The notes beneath the pieces are model-generated. The model ran no database searches. It saw only the letters and a list, made by a program, of their open reading frames with translations, and was not told the DNA's origin. Positions 54,817 through 64,000 of a stretch of DNA of 64,000 bases are shown here, in pieces. Position 1 is the stretch's first letter, and every line of letters begins with the position of its first letter. The translations under genes were made by a program, and so were the position numbers. Source of the stretch: Enoplolaimus lenunculus (Eukaryota; Nematoda; Enoplea; Enoplida; Thoracostomopsidae); assembly GCA_030248215.1 (NCBI GenBank), contig JASANG010002802.1, forward strand, positions 124,001 through 188,000. Reading direction: 5' to 3'.

Positions 54817-55243
54817 TATATATTACAAAACAATTTGATCCAATAGGTTTATACGCATTTAAATTCATCTCGAAACCTGAAACGGTAATTCATGCCGAAG
54901 CTACTGCTCCTGAGTCTTCTAGGGGAGGCCGGCAAACTAGTAAGCCCTTGGAAAAACGAATCCTCAATTGGATTTTAAAAAAATTTGGGGTTTCGACCTA
55001 TTTCAGGTTATGTATTGGGTGACTGACTCTTGTTTGTTTGGCTTCTTGTTAGTTTTGCATGCAAACTTTTTTCGCCATACTATATTGCTGCCCGGCATAT
55101 GTGGTTCCTGTTTTTGGATAAGCAACTACACCCTTAGCTGCTACCTTACAAATGGCAGCAGTTTGCTCCGTGATATATGAATAAAAATCTAGCAAAACCA
55201 ATCTTCGATTTTCAAGAATTCACATGTTTCTATAAACACCTAA
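54817..55243 (-). other. Upstream flank of DYNC2H1
   Basis: Expected to hold the 5' untranslated region and promoter. An inverted CCAAT word lies near 54840. I see no convincing RFX X-box, TATA box or trans-splice acceptor. Confidence 0.3.
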
Positions 55244-55913
55244 TGCGGTGTTCACGTTATAACAGGTGCAATAGAAACATGCTTTGTCAATATTATACTA
55301 GGCTATTGAGTAACATTTTCTCTGCTTATAAGCAGCATATCGTATTCAAGAATTGGTTGTTTGTCGATTAACATCATATGTTGGTATAACCTTTTTCATT
55401 TCAATATTCGACATGTTGTCTGCGAATATCATAAGATATGTCTGAAATTGTCTGTATACTTTAGCTAACATAAGCAAATTGTCCTGTTGAATATTACATG
55501 GTACTAAAATTTGAAACCTGAACCTTAAAATAATGGCACTAGTTTTCAGCGATTTTGCGGCTGGAAACTCATTTTCTGGTCCGTAATTGATGTTTGAAGA
55601 AAAGACCTGCGATTCTAATTCCAACTTTTTATTCATTAATATTGTTGCGTAAACACACCGTCCCGCCGAGTATGTCACTCGCTATAAATTAGGCTATCAT
55701 ATGATATTCACATAAATGTCACAATGTATATCACATGAAATGCGGGATCTTGTACATTGCAAAGCTGATAGCGGTGATTTGCAAGTCAATGTCAGGTAAC
55801 ATTCAAGTTATGTCTGTCCATCGAAATCGAAAGCCAGAACTTCAACATTGTCGCGGAATCAACGTGAAGCAAATCGTTACACATCTGCTCTGGTTATAAC
55901 GCGAATTGCCCAA
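55244..55913. mobile_element. TNA-type TIR element, degenerate copy
   Basis: TAA then TGCGGTGTTCACGTTATAAC, GGTGCA; internal ATATCATAAGATATG and CATATGATATTC words. The right end is probably GGTTATAACGCGAATTGCCCA near 55892, much diverged. It lies about 430 bases upstream of the DYNC2H1 start codon. Confidence 0.5.
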
Positions 55914-57412
55914 TGAACAACATTCTCCGGCAACTGCAAATCTCAAACTACTTTTGCAACAGAACCAAATAAGAAACGAATATTAATGTGCTAAGTTTTA
56001 ACGCTTATCGTTGGCCATTTTCCAATGACCTATCTCCACCAGGGCTGCTGCTAGTTGTTACACAATTTGAGAATACGGTCACTTCTTTAATTCGAATACA
56101 TTCTTTAATGCTTTTTGCTAAATTAACAAATTAAACATCATTTAACTATAAGTTCACCTCAACTCCGGATTTACCTCCGGCTCCGGTTCCAGCAAATTTT
56201 GTTGACGTCCGGCTTAGACTCCGACTGCAAAATTTTTTACGCCAAAGGTTGCACTGTGGTTCATGCATAAGTAAAATTTTGGCTGAACCACAATTTATGT
56301 TCGTATTTTTCAACGCAAAGGCCCAGCGAAAATAAACCACTGTACCGTTATATACTTTTGGCAGAATCATTTAAGTGCACAATCTTTATTCAATCAGTTA
56401 TTTCTGGCTGTAAAGTGATACAGAAACGGATAGTGAAATAAACCACGCACTGTAAAATTCCAGTGAATTTGATTTAATTCAAAATGATGTTGGATTACTT
56501 AGTCTGAATTAGCTCTTTCAGAACTCAGAATTTTGAGATGGTTGAATTCATGCTGCGTGTTAAACAATCGACTACCCGGAATTAAATCAGCTCAGAGTGC
56601 GTAAGTATAACGTTTTGTACTGTTATTAACTCAGAAATTACCAGAAACGATTAATTCGTACTCTGAGTTGATTAATCAAATTACGAGACCTTTTAGTGCA
56701 AAAATACTAAACAAAATCGAATATTGACAGCTAAAAGTTTGAAATGAGTTTTGTTTTCTTTCAGTACAATTAAAGTATGGAGATATATCCAGTAATTCAC
56801 AGGGTTTTATAAAGCTTGAAAAAACCAGTGGATGCACCCAAAATCATTAAATGTTAGATGAATTCCGCCATTTTGGTTTCAAATGGAACAATTGAAGCAT
56901 ATTTTTTAACAAAAAATAGCAATACTTATGTGATTTACAACGAACTAGAAGAATATTAAGTAACGAAATTTAAAGTATTTCTATAACAGAAACGGAAACG
57001 GATAAGATACACTCTGGCATCGTCCACCCTTATGGTTAAACTGTTGTCAGTTAAGCATTTTTGCTGAATATACTTTACAAATTTTACACCTTACCTCTTT
57101 AATTTCACATGATACCACAACTACCCCTATATATTTTGATATTTGCCTGACAAAAATTCAAGAGAAAGTACTGTGAAAGAAAAATGTAAAATGAATTTTA
57201 TAATTTATTCAAATCTGTCAAAAGTCATAGAACAATTTTTAACGGTTATATCAGATTCAATGAGAAAACAATAGCGCTAGTGAATATATCTGTTGCTAAG
57301 AAACAGTTGCAAATTGACTGTGCCCTTTCTGTAGCAACATGATGATAAATCTTTCGGCGCAGGGTTATATAATCACATTTACATTGGGTTTACAAAAGCG
57401 AGTTTTGTGGCA
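55914..57412. other. No gene seen
   Basis: AT-rich sequence. A GGAAACGGATAAG run near 56995 resembles the CGTTTCC-ended repeat. Otherwise nothing recognised. Confidence 0.4.
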
Positions 57413-57415
57413 TCA

Positions 57416-58099
57416 TGAGGGATTCACGTTATAACCGGGGCAGGCGGAACACGGTTTGTCCCATGTTGATCCGACGTCAACGTTAAAATTGCAGCAGTAT
57501 TATCGGGTGAACAGACAAAACTCGAATGTTATATGACATTTATTTACAAACAACCGCTCTCAGATGATCAATGTGTACAAGAGATGGTATGTCACGTAAT
57601 ACTGAGGGACATTTGTGCGAATATCGTATGATATTCCAAATTACAACGAATATCATATGATATTCAGCGGGACAGTGTAATTTTCGGGTGCTAACAAATT
57701 AATGGAAAGTCGGACGGCAGAGGCACAGTTTTGCTTAAAATACCAAGTACAGGTCTGCAAATTCATTTCCGGCACAAAACCGCATTGAAAATCAGTGTCA
57801 TAATTCAAAAATTCAAATTTCAAATTCTAATAAGTACTATATGATATTCAACAGGCCAATTTGGGTACGTTACCTCAAGTATACAAACATTTGAAAATAT
57901 ATCATATGATATTCGCTGACAATACCTCGAATATCATGATATCGAAGGACAAAAGGTGACCTACTTACACATGATGATAGCAGACAAATACGAGTTTGTG
58001 AATATGATATAGAGTCTATTAGCAGACAAAATGTTAGCCAATAGGCTAATAGGGACAAAATGTGTCTCAAGCTGCCCCAGTTATAACGTGAACCCCGCA
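57416..58099. mobile_element. TNA-type TIR element, complete
   Basis: 684 bp, flanked by TCA on both sides (57413-57415, 58100-58102). Left end TGAGGGATTCACGTTATAAC, GGGGCAG; right-end complement TGCGGGGTTCACGTTATAAC, TGGGGCAG. Many CATATGATATTC words; the E2F-like array is absent in this copy. Confidence 0.85.
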
Positions 58100-58166
58100 T
58101 CAGGCAGCAATAAAATTGTTTTACACCTAAATTTTTAACATTTTTCGCATTCTCCAGAAAAAAATA

Positions 58167-58380
58167 TCAACAGGCTTGATAATTCAACCTAATTTGAACT
58201 TCAAGACTTTTGTGGCGTAACGAACACTGGCCAGTATTACGTTTTATCCTTTTTGCAGAAATGTAACGGCCTCTACGGTGGGCAACAAAATATAAATGCA
58301 ATTTATGCTTTATTTTTGCGATGAAAGATTCACTGACTGCGGTTTCAAATCTTTGGAGAATACATAATCTTAATTTTAAG
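58167..58380 (-). other. Exon-like ORF of unknown nature
   Basis: The minus frame reads ETAVSESFIAKIKHKLHLYF then RRGRYISAKRIKRNTG, preceded by a possible CTCCAAAG acceptor. No family recognised; may be chance. Confidence 0.12.
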
Positions 58381-58756
58381 ACAAAAAAGAAACATCGGTC
58401 GGTGAAGTTTTGAATGTTTGTTCCAATAAAAACTTTAACTTCAATGTAAAAATACCGCGTAGCATTTACAACCATGGAGCTTTCCGTCCAGCTCCGGAAG
58501 CATTTTGCTTGGGATTCAGTCTATTTCTAGTATTAAGTATAGTAAAAGTTTTAGTTTATATATTTTCATGAAATTTGTGCTCCTCAACAGTCTCTCTTTC
58601 GTAGACTTTGGCCGATTTTGAAGTTTTGATTGCCAATATTTCACAAAAAGACATTTAAAAAACTTCTTGGCACAACTATGCAGATTGTTAAAAACTCAAC
58701 GTCATTTGTATTTATATATAAGTACTCATCGTTGATTTACACCTAGCTTCGCTTGC

Positions 58757-59131
58757 CAGGTTGTAAACGGATAGTAAAAATGACGAAAACGGAACCAAAT
58801 GGTGTTCACAGTAACGGAAGCGGAAGAGGGATGTTGAAGTGTAAAAAAGTTTGGAAGATGTTTTCTTTTTCTGCCACCACAATTGAGAAATACAAATATT
58901 CACCTAGTTTTATAAAGTAAAGAATAACCGTGGATACACCGAACTTTTTAAGATTTTGGATGAATTTTGCAATTTTGACTTCATATCCTATCCTAAATTG
59001 CAGCATATCTGTAACGGAAAATTTCGAGGATTATAAAAAGAAACGGAAACGAAATCCGCTGCTCCGGTAAAGTTTGTTATCCTTCGGCTCCAGCTACGGT
59101 ATCGGTATTTTTCATTTCTGACTGCACCCTG
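58757..59131 (-). mobile_element. CAGGGTGCAA-type hAT-like MITE, probable
   Basis: The right end reads CAGGGTGCAGTCAGAAATG on the minus strand, and the other end CAGGTTGTAAACGG is a weak match. The interior aligns in reverse to 27540-27870. The flanking octets do not match, so the left edge is uncertain. Confidence 0.45.
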
Positions 59132-59384
59132 ATTGATAGCATTAAACTGTACACCATTACTTCCGTTTTCGTTGCCGTTATTTTTGCTATTCTTTTCACA
59201 CTGCCCAATCGTTTCCACGTAAATATTAGCCTTGGAGTTTCATTTTCTATAAGTTACTAACCTATCAAAACAATGGCCCATGTTACTTTCAATGTCGTTC
59301 CGTTTTTCGATTGGACAGCAATAGTGCCGATAGCAACATTGGCTAACAAAGATATTAAAATTATCGCTGTACCGTTTTCTTGTT

Positions 59385-60740
59385 TTCCGATTAAAAATTT
59401 CTAGCTGTACCATTTTCCCGTTTTTATAGCGAAGAATTGCTTGTGTCCCATTTTCCGTTTGCTCGAAACAAACCTTTCAAATTTTCCCGTTTTCCCAGAG
59501 AAAAAGATATCGCTATCCCGTTTTCCCATTTTTACCAGCGAAAATTTGCTGTTGTCCGATTTTGCCATTTGCCCGGGACAAGCCTGTAAAGTTTTCCCAT
59601 TTTCATGGTGAGAATACATCCCAGCCCCATTTTCCCATATTTCCACTGAAAATTTGCAGCTGTCTCGTTTTCCGTTTTCATAGCCAAGAATTGCTGCTGT
59701 CCCATTCTCCCATTTGCTCGAAACAAGCCTTTCAAATTTCCTCTTTTCCCAGAAAAAAATATACCGCTGTCCCGTTTTCCCATTTTCCCAGTGAAAATAC
59801 ATCGCAACCCCATTTTCCCATTTTCCACTAAAAATTAGCAGCTGTCTTGGTTTTCCGTTTCCAAGAATTTTTCCATTGGCGCGAAACAACACTGTGAAAT
59901 TTTCCAGCATTCCCAGTGAAAATTTACAGCTGTTCCATTAAAATGTTAGTCCAAAACATGCCTATAGCATTTTATCATTAAAAATATGTCACTGTCCCAT
60001 TTTCTCGTTTTCCTAACGAAAATTTGCAGCTGTATAATTCAGTCATTTGCCCAAAAGAAGGCTCTCCTATTTTCCTGTTTTCGCAGTGCAAATATATCGC
60101 AATCCCATACTCCCATTTTCCATTGAAAATTAGCAGTTGTCCCATTTTCCCATTTTCCAAGCGAAAATTTGCTGCTGTCCTATTTTCTTATCTGCTCGAA
60201 ACAAACCGGCCGTATTTTCCCATTTTTCCAGTGAAACTATATATCACCGGTCGTATTCCCAGCGAAAATTTGCAGCTGTCCAGCTTTCACAATTGCCCGA
60301 AACTGGTCTGTCCCATTTTCCGTTTTCCCAGTGAAAACATATCACAGTAAAATACATCATTTTTCCGTTTTCCGTTTTCTCTATGAAAATTAGCAGTTGT
60401 ACCATTTTTAAATTTGCTTGAAACAAGGCTGTCCAATTTTCCCGTTCTCACAGCGAAAATATAAAACTATCCCCCGTTTTCCCAGCGGAAATTTGCAGCT
60501 TTTCCATTTTCCCATTCACCCGAAACAGGCCTGTTGCATTTTCTTGTTTCCCAGTGAAAATATACGCTGTCCTATTTTCCCATTTGTTCGATACAAGCCT
60601 GTCCAATTTTTCCTTCCCAGTGAAAATTTAGCGGTGTCGGGTTTTTCCGTTTTCCCTGCAAAAATTTGTAACTGTCAGGTTTACCCATTTGCCCGAATCA
60701 AACCTGTTCATCTTCCCGTTTTTCGCGTCAACTTTTGCGT
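59385..60740 (+). repeat. Large degenerate minisatellite, TTTTCCC-rich
   Basis: Tandem units of roughly 35-40 bases, for example CCCATTTTCCCATTTTCCAC followed by TGAAAATTTGCAGCTGT, alternating with versions holding GAAACAAGCCTGT or AAATATATCGC, so a higher-order pattern is present. ORFs on both strands (up to 169 codons, rich in ENGK) are by-products. Confidence 0.85.
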
Positions 60741-62098
60741 CACATTGTCCTTCGGGTAAGCGGGAAGCTCCTTTCTTTATAAACGATGAAAGAACCTTCT
60801 AAAATAAATCTACGTTTCTCATTTACGTAGCTAGTTATTTGATATGATATGTGTTATTGATTTTGCATTGTGCTGTATACTCCAGAGATATTTCTGAGTT
60901 AGCACAAAAGCAGTAGCGGTTTGCGAATCCAAGTTTTTTCACAGTTCAAGCCCAATTTTCTTAAGATATTTGTTTATGGCATGTATTGAAATATCCATAG
61001 AGTAAATTATCGCATGCTTTGGTATAAGTTTATTAAGACAAGTTGCTGTGACTAATTTAGGTTTTCCCAGCACGGCCTGTGTTTTTTTCGTCGTTGGAGC
61101 ATAAGTGAAAAAACCCACTAAGCGACCTTGTTTTTCAGCTGAATAACAAATGCTGATCGCTTATTCCAACCTATTCTGGGATGCTCTTGCTATAATAGGA
61201 CCGTTTTTAAGGCCCTGCAACCCTCATTTTGAGGTATATACATTCCATATTGTACAAAATTCATGTAAGTTAGGTTTACAAGCTTCTACTGTCTAATCAA
61301 AGCGTTTACATTAGAAAATTTATTATATTGCTAACAAATTATGAATAACACGTTTCCTTTCCGATGAACATATTTCACGGAACAAGTAGGAAATTTAGCT
61401 AAAACGTAAATTTGAAATTTGTGTTTTACTGTTCAAGTGAGGCTTGCCGATTCCGATTAATTGTGCAATCAAAATCGGAATCAGAACTCGTTTTAAATCG
61501 AAATTGTAGTTGGCGTGGGAATTCCGGTGACATCTTGATATATAGTACGTATTAGACATGAACTCCATTTATCTATATGCCATTGTGCTCGTGGTGTCGC
61601 ATAGCCTGGTACTTACATTTTCTTCCAGATGAGGATTGCGTGAGTTGGGAACTTTAGCTTAACATGGACTTCTTATCAAAGTACACGCAGCGTCTGTACA
61701 GTGGTAGTTTGTCGTTACACTGAAACTGTAGGTCTATGCAGTGTTCTTCGCGATACATGGTGATGGTACCATTGACTTGGCATGTTCAAACGCATTACGT
61801 ATATACTTAATGACTGTTGTAACTGCAACTTTATGCTTATATAATCACAGTCTGTTTTCGGTCATCCTGTGTCGGCTTCGCTTCAGGTTTCGCTTGTGCC
61901 ACCGGATTTTATTTTCAAGATGTTAAAGACGCTCACTTATAAAAAGCAGTTTTTGACATTCAAGTCCATCACCGTAAGTATCCGGTATTCGGAAGGTCGA
62001 TATATTCGTGATACCAGAACCGACTACGGGTATCGTTTTTTGCTCGTATAATTGAGCGACGTTCGGAGTTTGCGAATAGTTTTATCGGGGGTACGAAC
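60741..62098. other. No gene seen
   Basis: Only a remnant near 61449-61545 with AAAATCGGAATCAGAACTCG, matching the right part of the MITE at 26672-27074. Confidence 0.4.
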
Positions 62099-62338
62099 TG
62101 ACAAGAATCTCAGAAACTACTTAACTGATTTTAATAAACTTTTTTGTTTGAAAGCTGATTATGCTGGGATATTGACCTCGCCTTGGTGGTTTTTAAAATT
62201 CTAAGCAGTTTTGATTTCAGCACTAAAAGGTGTTTTGGTGCGGTGCAAGCAATCTGAAAAAATTGTTTATAAACATTCAAAACAAATATGTAAATGAATA
62301 GCTAGCTATAGATTACTTTGCATTAGGTATGCCAACTA
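62099..62338 (-). repeat. Relict of the octamer-repeat family
   Basis: Minus strand reads TTTCAAACAAAAAAGTTTAT, AAATCAGTTAAGTAGTTTCT and GAGATTCTTGTCAG, a diverged version of the family tail. One damaged octamer region follows. The oldest-looking copy here. Confidence 0.6.
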
Positions 62339-62638
62339 TGGCAGTTGAGTTAAGGGATATATAATTTTTATAAGCGTTTTGCGCTATTAATTGGCTTTAG
62401 AGTTTTCCGGCATGAAAAATTTAGTTATAGCGTTTAGAAATTGTAACACTTTCAAATTTTAGTTAGCTACTCGATAATTGGTATATATGTTCGGTATATA
62501 ATTTGTGACAGTAAAGCTATTATCTTATACCCAAACCTGGAAGTTTACGATACAATTGAGAGTTGTGGACCATTGGGTATTTGAGCACGGGAAATGTTCA
62601 TAGTGTGTTTGAGTTTCGTTTAATACATGGAGATATAT

Positions 62639-63099
62639 TAGAGATGTCTCGGGGCCAGGATTTTACACGGTGCCGGGGCGAGCAAAATACTCTAAGCGTC
62701 AAATTCTATGTATATATATACTATTTTTGCGCAAGCATGTACCTGGAAGCACGGTGCCGTTCATAATATATCGCGTCACGCAATGTTTTGTTGATACTCC
62801 TCGACATTTTTGTAATCAAATGCCACGGGATTGGTATGTGAATGTGTACGTCGGCGGTACATTCATAATGGTTGGCGGTCGTTTTTTTATTTTATTTGTT
62901 AGGTCTGATTCTAATTAGAAATTTAAAATGTTGTAACACGCGAACTTTTCAGTTCCCGTTCCAATAGTTACAATCTTGCTGTTCCAATTCCGCTTCCGAT
63001 ATAATCTGGTTCCGTTTTACACTCGGTTTAGATCTTTTTCTGGTTTATCCATGGTACCGTATGGCTCCGGCCCCGGTACCCTGCCCCGGGACATCTCTA
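62639..63099. mobile_element. hAT-like MITE, TAGAGATGTC family
   Basis: 461 bp. Left end TAGAGATGTCTCGGGGCCAG, right-end complement TAGAGATGTCCCGGGGCAGG. Flanking octets agatatat and atatatat match at 7 of 8. A TAGNG-type end plus an 8-bp duplication indicates hAT. Confidence 0.75.
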
Positions 63100-63132
63100 A
63101 TATATATTATATATACCTATATAAGTATATAT

Positions 63133-63526
63133 CAGTGTGCAACCCGAATTCCTGTTCCGGCATTTGCCGGAATTAAAAATGCCGGTATTAAAATTTGGTC
63201 GGTAAAAATTTAGATATTTTACTTGAAAATGACGATAAAAATTAAATAGATTTCATTAGTATATTATGCAAACCTGGACAATCGCCGAAAATAAACCATC
63301 GAACTTATGTTTCGCTTCTGTTGATTATGAAAATCTAAAATACAGCAAATAAAGTGAACACTTATCTCCAACTAATGTTATTTTACCAATAATATTGCAA
63401 AAAAGAAAATTAAGATGAATTTTTCGGTGGTATGTATTTTTCGTTTTCCGGTTCCAGCTTTGTTTCCGGTAATTTTTTCAAATTCCGGTTCTGGTTCCGG
63501 TAAATTGCAATTCCGGTTGCACCCTG
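63133..63526. mobile_element. hAT-like MITE, CAGGGTGCAA family, second full copy
   Basis: 394 bp, ends CAGTGTGCAACCCG and, inverted, CAGGGTGCAACCGGAATTGC. Flanking octets gtatatat and atatatat match at 7 of 8. Subterminal TTCCGG words at both ends. Confidence 0.7.
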
Positions 63527-63545
63527 ATATATATTTTAGAACGTA

Positions 63546-63650
63546 TCCAGGTGGGCCACTGGGCTCAGCTATTCTTGATTCAACTTGTCTTGTCAGCATT
63601 TCATATATTGACTGATATACTTCCGCGCGTTTTAGTTTATCATGCGACAT
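63546..63650 (-). CDS. Possible first coding exon of an unknown gene
   Basis: An ATG in good context (AAAATGTCG) opens MSHDKLKRAEVYQSIYEMLT then RQVESRIAEPSGPPG. The codon composition looks protein-like, but there is no clear GT donor, no second exon, and a MITE begins just downstream. I do not recognise the protein. Equally possible as chance. Confidence 0.2.
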
Positions 63651-64000
63651 TTTCTTTGTGATGTTTTTACAATTATATAAAAGTTTGTGTATGTGCGTAC
63701 TGCGTCAAATTTGACGCTCTGTGAAGGTATAGTATGGCATAGATAACTTCAACATCACCTACATATATACACATACTTAAGTGCCTTAAGTTCATAGCAT
63801 AAATAATGGTGATTAGCGAGTGATTTGATTTGTCTACGAAATATATAACGACGTTTATTTTTGAGCTGTTCAATATTCGTTATTGCCCTGCCTGTCATGA
63901 AAGAGATTCTACGTACGCAAGAAGGAAATCTATCGTCAGTTTTTATTTTATGTTCTCAATTTTTTTGATGAACTTGTTCAGATTTTACGTTATATTCATC
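63651..64000. other. No gene seen
   Basis: AT-rich sequence up to the window edge, nothing recognised. Confidence 0.4.

Noticed and set aside
54817-55000. RFX X-box in the DYNC2H1 promoter
   Set aside because: Expected for a ciliary gene, but no match to the GTNRCC..RGYAAC pattern is convincing.
59401-59910. 169-codon ORF rich in ENGK
   Set aside because: Generated by the TTTTCCC minisatellite; repeats on both strands stay open.
1-64000. CRISPR array, bacterial operon or LTR element
   Set aside because: Spliced animal gene; repeats lack spacer structure, and no reverse transcriptase, integrase or long terminal repeats were seen.

Overview
The window is animal nuclear DNA: AT-rich, intron-rich, with GT-AG introns and many short dispersed repeats. 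It holds one clearly identifiable gene. This is the heavy chain of cytoplasmic dynein 2 (DYNC2H1, the retrograde intraflagellar-transport motor), read on the minus strand. The ATG is at 54816, and 59 coding exons run down to 563. All 58 splice junctions preserve the reading frame and together give 3171 codons with no interruption. The coding part ends in the second strand of the stalk coiled coil, so AAA5, AAA6 and the C-terminal domain (roughly the last 1100 residues of a family member of about 4300) lie beyond the left edge. The host species cannot be named from the sequence. The exon density and the closeness to vertebrate DYNC2H1 suit an invertebrate metazoan with ancestral introns.

Layout by region: 563-4420 stalk and microtubule-binding domain; 4421-7277 an intron filled by three head-to-tail copies of a repeat; 7278-9772 AAA4; 12809-17415 AAA3 and the AAA2/AAA3 junction; 17798-25456 AAA2 and AAA1, including all of the main ATPase site; 26027-35641 linker; 35976-54816 tail. 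The tail carries an asparagine-rich insertion in exon 5. From 54817 to the right edge I find no convincing gene, only repeats and one or two weak exon-like ORFs.

The introns and upstream flank are rich in non-autonomous mobile elements: (1) a family of long repeats built of about 155-175-bp units, each usually carrying the octamer ATGCAAAT, with a tail rich in GGACGGAC; (2) 0.7-0.9 kb inverted-repeat elements with 3-bp TNA target duplications, one holding an array of E2F-type TTTCCCGCC sites; (3) three hAT-like MITE families with 8-bp target duplications; (4) foldback MITEs; (5) tRNA-derived SINEs. Two minisatellites (37.4-38.0 kb and 59.4-60.7 kb) create long spurious ORFs. No LTR, retrovirus-like or Polinton element was recognised.
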